64,000 bases of DNA from the NCBI GenBank assembly GCA_030737875.1, contig CM060921.1, forward strand, positions 401,738,192-401,802,191. Reading direction: 5' to 3'. Made by a program: the position numbers and the translations under genes. Source of the DNA: Allium sativum (lineage: Eukaryota; Streptophyta; Magnoliopsida; Asparagales; Amaryllidaceae). Positions 34,111 to 44,244 of the stretch are shown piece by piece (within the stretch, counting starts at the first letter, position 1; each line of letters starts with the position of its first letter). The notes beneath the pieces were generated by a model. It worked only from the letters and a program-made list of their open reading frames with translations, was not told where the DNA came from and ran no database searches.

Positions 34111-35494
34111 CACCAACTTATCTTCATAACCCTAAACCATTTTTCACTTCTGGTCAACGAGTTATCCGCCGTCATTATTTGTTCTCAGAAAATCAAAACG
34201 AGATAAACAAAATCCAAAGAAAAATCCAAAACAATTCATAGCAAATTCTATAAATCGCGAGGTATATACATATGGATTCAGCAGAGAAGAAGCTTCGATT
34301 CTGTGTCAAAATGGTTTGGTGCGATGGGTTATAGGGAGGGCCGACTATCCTTCAGGCGAGCTAGGTTTACGGTTCATCAGAGAAAGGGGTGATCAGACTT
34401 TGATTCGAAGGTGTAGGCGAGGTCGCCGTAGCAAGAGGGTCAGGACGGTGGTCATTTGGTGGTTGATGATGATCGGAAGTGGAATGCGATAAGGGGAAAA
34501 GTGGTTCGACGATAGCAGGTCAGTTCTCGGGGGGGGGGGGGGGGGGAGCGTCGAACTGAAGAAAGGGGGTCTGGTTGGATCGAAATTTGGTGGCGAGGTC
34601 ACTGGTGAGGGTGTTGTCGGAGATTGGTGGCCGGAGAAGAGTGGGTGGTCGGTCAAAACTACGGTCAATGGAGGAAAAGGGGAGGAGCGATATCGAAATG
34701 AATTTGGGAAGAAGAGGGAAGCGAATTCGGGTCTTAAACGTAAGAAGGATGGGCCGGGAGGAAAGTAAGCCCATTTAAAATGTTTAAGTCCATTTTTTTT
34801 TATTTCAAATAGCGTATTTACTTGTGTAGTTCATATCTAACTCATACGTAAACGAAATCGAACAAAACAGGATCCGTTGGGATCGTATGGACAGACACTA
34901 CACGATGGAACTGACTGGAAGTCCATCCGAGCTCGTTACAATTTATCGCAAAATAAATTGTTCGTCTGAATCAAGTGACGATTATCGTTATTTAACGATG
35001 ATAGTCCAATGTGAGTAAATCTCACTAACTCTGAACAGTTTATAATTTCAGGTTGTATGATTAGAACTGCTAAAAATTGTCTGTTTGACTGTGTATTGAT
35101 TGTTTGATTGAACTGCTAGTCAGTTAGTTAAATTTCTATATTGATTCTGCTTAACAGAATATATCATATGGAACTGAAAGTGATGTTATCTATATTGTCT
35201 AAACATCTGTGATGCAGGGAAACAGGTTGGAGGAATCCGACTGGATTCCTCAACAGTTATTTTATTGTTTTTCATATATTTTGATATATGATGTGAATTA
35301 TAACCTGTTGTTGATTGTGTGTGTATGGACGATATTGAACATCGTGATTTGATATGATTGAATATCATAACATACGGGATGTTGGTAAGGAGATTTTCAA
35401 AGTGATATTGAAAACAGAGATATTTATAAATTGAAATATTTATAAATAAGATATATTTTTAAATGGGAATATTTATAAACAGGAGTTAAGTGAA

Positions 35495-36113
35495 TTAGTT
35501 AAGCTAAACTAAGTGAATTAGTTAAGCTAAACTAAGTGAATTGGTTAAGTTAACCAAAGTGAATTAGTCGAGTTAATCAAAGTGATTAGTTCAGTTAATC
35601 GAGATAAGTAAATCAAGTTAGGTTAATGGAGTTAAATAGAGTTAGTCGAATATAGTTTATTCGAATAGAGTTGAATAGAGTTAATCGAATAGTAGTTATT
35701 CGAATAGAGTTGAATAGAGTTAATCGAATAGCAGTTATTCGAATAGAGTTAAATGGAGTTAAATCGAATATTAGTTATTCGATAGGAGTAAATCAAGTTG
35801 AGTTAAATAAACCAAGTTAGTCGAGCCTAGTCAATCGAATCGAATTGGTCGAACCCAGTAAGTCGAGTTAGTCGAGTCAAGTTAAGTTAGTCAAGTTAAG
35901 TTCGTCGAGTTAAATAAATCGATGTTAGTTTCATCGAATGGAGTTATCGATGTTAGTTTCATCGAAGGGAGTTATCGATTATAGTTTAATCGAAGTGAGA
36001 TTTTCAAATATGAGATATTTGAAAGGAAGAGTTATCGAATATTAGTTATTCGAAGAGAGATTATCGAATATCGTTTATTCGAGAAGGAGTTAATCGAATA
36101 TAGGTTATTCGAA
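35495..36113. repeat. Covarying hairpin array in B 5' LTR
   Basis: A dozen short palindromes. Stem TCGAATA/TATTCGA with five-base loops occurs at 35646, 35685, 35724, 35764, 36045, 36065 and 36095. Variants have both arms changed: TCGATG/CATCGA (35929, 35957), TCGATTA/TAATCGA (35985), TTCAAATAT/ATATTTGAA (36013) and TTGGTTAA/TTAACCAA (35541). The loop usually contains TAGT. The 3' LTR carries the same array at about 50780-51399. Confidence 0.88.
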
Positions 36114-37418
36114 GAAGAGTTAATCAAATAGAGATTTCTCAAAGAGAGTTAATCGGCAAATTCGATTACATCGAATTCGGGAAAGTACTTATACTTTCCA
36201 GTGTTTAAATAGAGATTTATTTATTTATAAATAAATAAGTGTTAGGTTAATTATTCACTAATAAGAATAGAAGTTGTAATTAAAGTTAGATAATTCGAAA
36301 GTAGGGATTATAACGTTATCGTTATAACCAATGTTTTAAATATAGAAGTGGACTAGTAAAATTGGATCCGAGAAAAGGTGTAAAGAAGTTGTTAAAGATT
36401 AAAAGATAAACTTTGACCATTTCGAAGTTATAACGTTGTTCAGTTAAGGTCTGAGAGGTAATTATACCCCAACTTGAGTGACTTCCTTCTTAACTAAGAA
36501 ATGGTAAGGTTTGATCGTAAAGGAGTTTTGGAAATATTTTCCAAACGAGAATCAGAAATGTTTTCTGATAAAAGAAAATAAGAATTTAGAATATAGGGAA
36601 ACAGGAGGTAAATAAATAAATGAACTAAAGAGATTATGTTAAATGATGTTTGTTCGATATAATTTCCATCTGGAAATAATATCGTTGTTTGCACACTTGT
36701 TTTTCTTTGATAGTTAACTCACCGACTATCAAAGTTTTGACCATTTTAACGTTGTTAATATGGAGAGACCGGTTGGATTATTATCCATAGAACCACTCTG
36801 TATTGGCATAAGCGTTGCGAATCATATATGCCAAAGATAATTGAAGACAGAGTAAAATGCAAGGGCTATCCTGTTTACAGAATAGTGCCTTCGGTTTGTC
36901 CAGTCCCAGGACAACTTGTATGGGCGAAGGTCTGACAGAGTATATCTAATGGATCGCGTAAGTTGATCTGTTCAAACGTATTCACGTTTGGTGGCGGAGG
37001 AATTCGTTTCTCTTAGCTGTATACCCGTGTTATTTTTGGATAAGTCAATTTGTGATTTGGCGGGTATGACGATGTGACATTTCTAAGTAAATGAAGATGG
37101 ATGTCTGACATAGTATTTCCAGACAGTCACGTACATTGATTTCTTCAACTATACCAAGAGTGGAAGCGGAGAAGGAAACTTCTTTTAGTTGACACGTAAT
37201 GTATGGTTGTAGACGTCAATTAGTGATTTCGATGGATTTGACAATGTAGCATTCGAAGTGGATCTGTTGTAATGATAAAGCGTAGCTTCTAGCCTCATCA
37301 ACCGGTAAATGACAGAAATCGGGCAGGCAGCATGGCTAAGTCGGTCGCACCGAAGTAGGGTGTATAATCACCTATCTAGAGAATATTCATTTGTTTCTAA
37401 AAATCTATCAATGCTGTC

Positions 37419-37420
<2 letters not shown>

Positions 37421-37473
<53 letters not shown>
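37421..37473. repeat. (AT)n microsatellite, B 5' LTR
   Basis: About 53 bp of alternating AT here, against about 17 bp in the 3' LTR (52706-52722). Confidence 0.95.
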
Positions 37474-37474
<1 letters not shown>

Positions 37475-38141
37475 GGGAACGGTTGCTGATCCCAACCGTT
37501 GGTGATGTACATTCGATACACTCAAGCGAAATGAGTGGTCGGTCATGTGTGGCTGAGTTACAAGATGTTCTTGTTGAACTCCAGTGTATCGTTCCTAGAG
37601 TACACTGATCGGAAGGTGGTTCCATACCTTGTCATAGTTGGAAATCCAATCATCCAATACGTGCTTGCGATTTTGATTGTATTCTATATAAGTAGTAACG
37701 TGAGATGCAAGCGTTTCTACTAGACTGATATTTATTTGTACTTAGACATTATTATAATATCAGAATGATATTGCTTTGAAAAGTTATTTGGATTCTCATA
37801 AGGGAAAAACCCGTTCCGTATTCACGGCGTGGTCTTATGAGATATCATATACCTGTTTAAATGATTTGAGTTTATTCACACCAGTCCCATGACTGACCCG
37901 GAGTTTATTTGTTTTGTTTTCCCTAAACTCTTGGGTGCCTAAATTTGTACGGGCAGTCAAGTAGTCGGGATTTGCAGATACATTGAAGAGCTAGAGCAGG
38001 AGGCTTCAGAATCATATAGCTATAGTTTATTTCCGCTGTGTTGTAAGTGTTGTACTCTGATAAGTGCTATTGTATACATAACTGTTATATTTCAAAGTTA
38101 TGTTATCTATTATATGTTATTCGTTCCGCTGTGAGGTTCGT

Positions 38142-38146
38142 GTTAC
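38142..38146. repeat. Target-site duplication GTTAC of element C (pair at 46803-46807)
   Basis: GTTAC precedes TGTAACAACCC and follows GGCCGTCACA at 46803-46807. The uninterrupted 3' LTR of B reads GTGTTACTCTGATG across the same point, giving the empty site. Confidence 0.97.
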
Positions 38147-40704
38147 TGTAACAACCCACATTCTACGCATCTAGGATCGTAGAATATTTATTTCTTTTTC
38201 TAGGTAAGTCGTATGGTCGTGTACTTTTGGGAAACGACTAGTGGGGTCATTTCCCATGTTCATGATTTTTGCCAATTTTTAAATGACCGTTTTGCCCCTA
38301 GTTGATCTTGTTTCGTCCATAACTTTTGACTGGAAAGGAATTTTGACCTGAAACCACTTCTATTAGCTCCGGATGATGGTTTCTCTTTCCGTAGAGTGGT
38401 CATAATAGTCAATCGGACTTACCGTTTGGGAGATATGGCTGAATTAAGGTTTAAAGGGTTATTTTCAGCTAATTGGGCTTAACCGGGTAATTAGCAGCTA
38501 GGCCCAAAGGGGGATTTCGGGATTAGTGATACTTAGGGGCTGCTAGGGTTATGATTTCGGTTTTTACTTCATTTTCCAGCCGCCTAAGACATTCCTTCAA
38601 GTATAGCCATGACCTCCACCTTCTAATTTCACTCCAAATCACCTCTAATCACTTTCTAATCAAAGATTAAGCAAAACTATATCAAACCAAAGGGGATTAG
38701 CACCAAATCAGAGAGAGAGTTGCTGGAGCACATAGAGATTGGATCTATATCAGAGGAGTTTTAGTTCTGAAAGTTTAATTGTGCCAAAGGTGAGTGATTT
38801 GCATTGTTTTTCACTAATTATGGCTAATTAGGGTAATTAGCGAAGATTAGCGAAATTATGGCTCAGAAAAATCTAGAAAAATTCCTAAAATTCTAAAACA
38901 TCATTTTATGCCTCTGATATGAATTTGGGTTAATTTCGACTAATTTTGCAAATCCCGGATTTTAGGGGATTAAGGGGTGATTAGCGATAATTAGTGAAAT
39001 TAAGCATGTTAAAAATCTGGAAAAATATGTATAAATTCATAAATATTATTTTAAGCCTCTGTTAGAAAAATTGGCTAATTTGGTTAAGTTTTGCTAATCC
39101 TATTGTTAGATTTGCTTAAACATGCTTAAGGGGAAAATATGGGTTTTTGGGTATGTTTGATCCGTTTTGACATATCATATCGTTGTTTTGTTGCTTGTGG
39201 ATGTTTATGCATGTTGCTATGACTGTATGATATGCTTTGTGATTGTCTAGAAGTGTTAGTTTGGTCGAAAACGCCGTCGAATGGCGTAAAACAGTCGTTG
39301 GAAAAGCAGCAGGAAAGTACCCGAACCGGATCGGATCGGATGGGAGCACGGACCGACCCGAGGTGCAACTCGCGAACCGAACCGATCGTGATACACGACC
39401 CGAACCGCTCGCCTGAAGGACCCCACGAACCGACCCGAGGTGATGATACCGATCCGAACAAGAAGGAGTAGCCACGAACTGGAGGAGCACGACTCGATCC
39501 ACTGGGGGTGTTGACGACCCGAACCACCACGAGTCAGAGCACCGATCCGATCCGCCACCTGAGGATTTCCACGAACCGAACCGGCGAACACCACGAGCTG
39601 ACTAAGGGCGAGGACCACGAAGACATAGTGGCACGATCCGACCCGAACTGAAGTGGGGGACCCGATCCAGATAGGGGAGCACGATCCGAACCGAGCAAGG
39701 GTGATGACCACGACCTGAAGAAAAGTGAAGAAGGCCGATCCGGTGAAGACCAAAACCCGAGATGCAAAGGTAGTTCAAACGGGAAGTTGTACTCAGGATC
39801 CAGACGGGAACCAACGAGTTAACTTCACGATTGGACTTTGCTGCGGGACGTGTGCAAAGGAGTTATCGATGCCTATCACTTTGGTTACCATTGATAGATG
39901 GATTAGGGGCTCGTAGTGTAGTTATACGGGGTTGTACTCCGTCATGGCCCAAAGGATTAGGTGAACAGAGTAATGGGTATCGTATGCTTTACGCACCGAG
40001 TGAGAGATGTGAGGATGGCTGCTATGCTTGATTGTTTGACATCACTATGACATGCACACCCCCACCCCCGTTATCTTTACACCATTTGAAAGGGCACCTT
40101 AGAGTGTTGTACAGTATGTAGTGCTAACTCTTTGGTTGCAGGTCCAGGTTCAGGTATGATTGGATTATACCTGTTATTATTCTGTTTAGATGCTTATCGC
40201 TCATACCAGACTTTATGTCTGACCCAGAGTTTTATGTCTCTTCTTATTACTCTGGGTGCTCACACGAGCAGACTAGAGACAGGTTAGGTGGATGCACGGG
40301 TAGCTGTACTGGAGACGAGCAGGAGGCTTCCACGTATGATATTTATGTATTATCTCCCTGTGTTATCGATGGTCACTGCCTGGGCATTAGTAGTGTACCT
40401 TTTCCTTTCTTTTGCTTAGAGACAGTATTTTGAGGTTGTAATAAGGATGTTGGATCATAAGCTGTATTTTGGATTTCCGCTGCCATGTTAGACATGATTT
40501 AGTTTTTCAGCTTATGCACTGTCTCGCCTGTTTTATGTCAAAGTTATGTTATTATTATATTTTATTCCATGCGCTGTGAGACATTCTACAGGTTCTGTGT
40601 TAGTTCATTCTTCCTTTTCTTCTGGCGACCGTTCTGTGCTAGCTGGGTATGTGTACAGCGCACTTTCGGAGGAAATGCAGGCTGGTGCGGGACGGGCCGT
40701 CACA
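38147..40704 (+). repeat. Element C 5' LTR
   Basis: 2558 bp. It includes a GC-rich block with many CGAACCGACCCGA/ACGATCCGA words (about 39310-39790) and a CAGAC-TTTAT-GTCTG hairpin (40207-40221). A minus-strand open frame of 165 codons in the GC block (39256-39753) comes from the repeats, and its 3' LTR counterpart is shorter (140 codons). Confidence 0.95.
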
Positions 40705-40706
40705 TT

Positions 40707-40718
40707 TGGTATCAGAGC
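40707..40718 (+). other. Element C primer-binding site (tRNA-iMet)
   Basis: TGGTATCAGAGC, two bases after the LTR end TCACA. Confidence 0.93.
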
Positions 40719-40930
40719 TCTAGGTTGCGTAGTTAACCTGGGGAAAGTCATCAGGGGGAGATATTATACGTATATGAGAGCGTGTATTTGTGATTATTTT
40801 GATTTTTCAAAACTGGTTTTCAAAGCTATATAGATATATATATATACTATTAGTATATCTAAGGATGAAGTCGCACTGCACTGACACTACAAAGAAGATA
40901 GTTAATCGTTTTCTCTGTAAAGATTGAACG

Positions 40931-41998
40931 ATGAGCCGATACGTGAGGGGTACTGGTAGAGGAGCCAATAATGGGAATGCTGCTGAGATGAGGACGATGT
41001 TTACTGACCTCATGAGAGAAATGCTTAGGGATGTTCAGAGGGCAGCTCCTAATGTTGCTAACGGTGGTGGTGCAGCAGTGCAGGCGCCTAGGGCCGATTT
41101 CGCCAAGCTTAACAAGGATTATACTAGTCTTGGTGGGAAGCCGTTCCACGGAACGGAGTCGGCTACGGTTGTTCAGGATTGGTTGGATAGCTGTGAGCGT
41201 ATCTTCGAAGACTTGGGTATTGAAGATGCCATGAAGAGGAAGCTAGTATCCCGTCAGCTTCAAGGACGAGCAATGAATTGGTGGAATGCTATTAAGGCAG
41301 CAACTCCAGAGGACCAGATTACATGGGATCAGTTTAAGGCTCGTTTTTGCGATAAGTTTATACCAGCTGCTCAGAAGTCAGAATTGTTTAGAAAGTTTCT
41401 GGAGCTTAAGCAGAACGGAAGGGCAGTTTCAGAGTATGTTGCTGAGTTCGATACTTTATCGAAATATGGGTTATCTCTTATCGACACTGCCGAGAAGAAG
41501 AACGAGAAGTTCATAACTGGTTTAGATGAGTACTTGGGGGAAAGGCTTATAAACCACATCGATGAGACGTTTGAATCGATTGTAGGAGAGGCATTAAGGT
41601 CAGAAAGTCTTTACCCTAAGCCTAAGACTGAGGTCGCTAATGCATCTGCAAAGGAGCCAAAGCCGCAAGCAGGCGGCGGAGGCAAGAATAATTCCCAGAC
41701 TAAGAGGAAACAAGACCAAACCATGGATGGTCAGAGTAAGAAGAATAAGAAAGATGGCGAGTGCTTTAGCTGTGGCAAGAAGGGCCACTATGCCAGAGAT
41801 TGTCGAGAAAAGCCTGGGGAAAGGAAGTGCTTTAATTGCGGCCAAGCGGGACATCACAAGAATGAATGTCCACAATCTCCTAGGGAGAAGCAGATCGTGA
41901 AAGCGTATGCTATCAACGCTATTCCTTCTTCGTCGAATGCCCCAACTGCGGCGCAGAAGGAAAAAGGTGTCGTTATTCGAGGTATGCTTTCTATTTAA
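40931..41998 (+). CDS. gag: Gag polyprotein of element C, intact ORF
   Basis: 355 codons, ATG at 40931 after a 226-bp leader, TAA at 41996-41998. Residues about 55-240 form the retrotransposon Gag (capsid-like) domain, with GKPFHGTESATVVQDWL, LQGRAMNWWNAI, FCDKFIP, LKQNGRAVSEYVAEFDTL and FITGLDEYLGERL. A lysine-rich linker follows, then two CCHC knuckles at about residues 278-310: CFSCGKKGHYARDC and CFNCGQAGHHKNEC. Gag would form the particle and bind the element RNA. No frameshift or stop is seen, although the rest of pol is destroyed. After TAA the same frame continues into protease-like sequence, so the stop may once have been a sense codon of a Gag-Pol polyprotein. Confidence 0.95.
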   Translation: MSRYVRGTGRGANNGNAAEMRTMFTDLMREMLRDVQRAAPNVANGGGAAVQAPRADFAKLNKDYTSLGGKPFHGTESATVVQDWLDSCERIFEDLGIEDAMKRKLVSRQLQGRAMNWWNAIKAATPEDQITWDQFKARFCDKFIPAAQKSELFRKFLELKQNGRAVSEYVAEFDTLSKYGLSLIDTAEKKNEKFITGLDEYLGERLINHIDETFESIVGEALRSESLYPKPKTEVANASAKEPKPQAGGGGKNNSQTKRKQDQTMDGQSKKNKKDGECFSCGKKGHYARDCREKPGERKCFNCGQAGHHKNECPQSPREKQIVKAYAINAIPSSSNAPTAAQKEKGVVIRGMLSI

Positions 41999-42211
41999 GA
42001 TGTTTCTGTTCGAGTTTTGTTTAATAACAAGGTTTCCCATTCCTTCGTACCTAGTGACCTGGTAGATAGGTTGGAATTGGAACCCGAGATAGTCGATAGA
42101 CCTTTAGTAGTGACAAACTCGATAGGTGGTTTGACTAGTCTTTGTAGGATTTGTCGTAATTTGGTCTTATCAAGTCATGGATGTATGTTTGTTGTGATTG
42201 CTTTATTTTGA
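41999..42211 (+). pseudogene. Element C protease remnant
   Basis: In frame with gag after its stop. DVSVRVLFNNKVSHSFVPSD aligns with the gypsy protease LFDSGASHSF, with the D-S-G catalytic triplet replaced by N-N-K. ELEPEIVDRPLVVTNSIGGL continues the family pattern. A stop occurs at 42209-42211. Loss of the catalytic Asp makes this inactive even with read-through. Confidence 0.85.
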
Positions 42212-43870
42212 GCTTTACTAGGTTTGGCTTGATTTTGGGAGCTGATTAACTCCAAAAGTATAGAGTGAGAGTAGATTGTGAAGAGCCTTTGATGACCGTT
42301 AGAGTGGATGATAGATGAAGGGTGGTATTGGATCGCCTACCTTATGATGAAAATGATAACGGGAGTTAGAGAAGCAAATGTACATTGGATGTACAGTAGT
42401 TGGTCAGGACTTGATCATGCGGTCGATGATAATTTCAAGTAAGATTGGCAAGGATAGCCAAAGTCAGTTATGGATGCTTGAGTGTTTGGATGTTTTTCTC
42501 ATGTCATCTCACGTAGATCGTCTGAACTCGGAGGAGATGTTCCTTGGGTGCTTGTCTGATATTGGTTTAGGCCTTTGGGACTTGTGCTCGGGGAATGTCG
42601 AGGTCGACTAGGATGGTCTGCATGAGAGATAGGTAGTTGTTGCGATTTTCATTGGATGATATCTTGGTTTACTCGAAGAGTGATGGGCAGTTGTGACAGG
42701 ATAAGACTATTCGATGGTATGGACTGCCCCGAGTTAGACTTGATAGGGTTATGAGATGACTCGAGTGGGACTTAAGAAAGATGCAAAGTAATGAATCGTT
42801 TAGGACCATATGTTAATGTTCTTTTTGAAAGAATAGGATGTGTTCGTTGGTCCAGGAAGGTGCAACGAAGGTTAGGACGATTCAAGTTGGACTTGAACTC
42901 GTAAAATAAAATAGATGTTCGATTGATCTTAGAGATGCAACGAATAGGGAGACGACTCACGTTGGACTAGAGTTTGTAGGTAATGGATACTCAAGACTGG
43001 GTCTGAGTTATGGGTAATAGATTGACTCGAGTTGGACTCGAGGAGGCTGCGAGGGATTGGATTGGCTCGAGTTAGACTCGAGAGGGCAGCAGAATAATGG
43101 ATAGACTTGGGTGGGACTCGAGTGTTTCAGGCGGACTAAAAGCAGGGGTATCTGGGGACGCCCGTTACCTTGGATCCGTTGGACGTGATCTAGTTATCCT
43201 TGGAGGATAAACGTGCGTTGGACGTACGGTAGTCCGTTTGGAGGCTGGGCTTCCATTAGTTATTGATGTTGGTTGGACCAGACATATAGGTGTTGATGTA
43301 TTCGAGGATTTAGCAGGTGATAGATAGGATTTGTTTGATGGATGCTATGGTTGCTATGTTTGTTCCTACCTTTCTTCTCTTGATTAGACTATCACCTGTA
43401 AGGATCCTGTTAAATGGAAATAGGATGGGTCTGTTGATCGTAGCGAGATGATGGGTGTATGATACTTTACGTTAGACTTGAAGTATGTTTAGGCATTGTG
43501 GAGCGTCCGTTGATCTTGGAGATTCCGCGGATATAGGAGATTCAAGTTGGACTTGGACTCATAGGTAGGGTACCTAGATTCATTGGATGAGTCTAGTTCA
43601 CCTTTAGAAGGTGAATGCACATTGGACGTGCAGTACAGATATGGGTAAGGTACCTAGATTCATTAGATGAGTCTAGTTCACCTTTAGAAGGTGAATGTAC
43701 GTTAGACGTACAGTACAGGTATGGATGTAGTGCCTAGGGTTATTGAATGGATCTAGTTGCCTCTAGGAGGTGAATATACGTTGGACGTGCAGTATGGATG
43801 TGGGCAAGATTCGGGTTAGACTTGAAAGGACATTTGGAATGTAGTTGGTAATTTGACGAATGGGGTTGGA
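42212..43870 (+). other. Element C: pol-position DNA without readable RT or integrase core
   Basis: About 1.66 kb where RT, RNase H and integrase should be (normally about 3 kb). I cannot read RT or integrase core motifs in any frame. It holds instead the triloop hairpin array described separately. Confidence 0.7.
42379..43791. repeat. Triloop hairpin array in element C
   Basis: At least fifteen palindromes with a three-base centre, nearly always TGG or TAG. Perfect ones: TGTACAT/ATGTACA (42379-42395), TTCAAGT/ACTTGAA (42881-42897), CTCGAGT/ACTCGAG (43026-43042 and 43066-43082), TTATCCT/AGGATAA (43194-43210), TTCACCTT/AAGGTGAA (43597-43615, 43677-43695) and TGTACGT/ACGTACA (43696-43712). CTAGATTCAT/ATGAGTCTAG pairs with one G-T wobble (43574-43596, 43654-43676). 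An 80-bp unit of three abutting hairpins starts at 43574 and again at 43654. Degenerate copies begin near 43734 and 43166. Confidence 0.9.
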
Positions 43871-44095
43871 TTACCTAAAAAGATGCCAGGAGTACATGAC
43901 ATATTTCATGTTTCTCAATTAAGGAAGTTTACGCATGATTTTGATTTAGCTATTTCGCCAAACCGGTTGGACGATATCGAAATATAACCCATGGCGGTTG
44001 GGAACCGCGAGACCGATTCGCATTGTTGAGGACGATACGAAGAAATTACGAAGGGAGACGGCGAAATTAGTGAAAGTCCAAGGGGCGATGGTTCT
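43871..44095 (+). pseudogene. Element C integrase C-terminus and chromodomain remnant
   Basis: PGVHDIFHVSQLRKFTHDFD is the gypsy integrase end. The frame stops at TAA (about 43985). In another frame, PIRIVEDDTKKLRRETAKLV and KVQ (44013-44081) matches a Tekay-type chromodomain. The two pieces show that C descends from an autonomous chromovirus. Confidence 0.85.
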
Positions 44096-44231
44096 TCCCT
44101 TGTTAGTAAACCGCATGCTACGATATGCTTGTTGTGCTATCATGTATGTTTGATTGTTTGAAATTGGTTGATAGGCATGCGAGGCCCATTGTTTGTTTCT
44201 TAGTTAAGGAATTTCGGGGGCGAAATTTCTT

Positions 44232-44244
44232 AAGGGGGGGAGAA
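44232..44244 (+). other. Element C polypurine tract
   Basis: AAGGGGGGGAGAA directly before the 3' LTR. It is preceded by the gypsy-typical TTTCGGGGGCGAAATTTC block (about 44212-44229). Confidence 0.92.

Larger units (their letters stand above)
33028..38146 (+). repeat. Element B 5' LTR, main part
   Basis: Contains two copies of a GGAATTC-ACGAAACCAG block (about 33770 and 33930), a TATA-like TATAAATACACC (34103-34114), an 18-G run (34529-34546), a hairpin array (35495-36113), a TA microsatellite (37421-37473) and a CAGTC-CCAT-GACTG hairpin (37882-37895). Element C is inserted after 38146. The last 158 bp of the LTR are at 46808-46965. Confidence 0.94.

Noticed and set aside
34393..34774. Pro-rich minus frames near the G run of LTR B (also 49631-50059)
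   Set aside because: Different lengths in the two LTRs because of the G run. Proline tracts come from the homopolymer. No start context or domain.
39256..39753. 165-codon open frame on the minus strand of LTR C (and 140 codons at 45429-45851)
   Set aside because: It lies wholly in the CGAACC-type repeats, several overlapping frames are open at once, and the second LTR copy is truncated. Low-complexity artefact.
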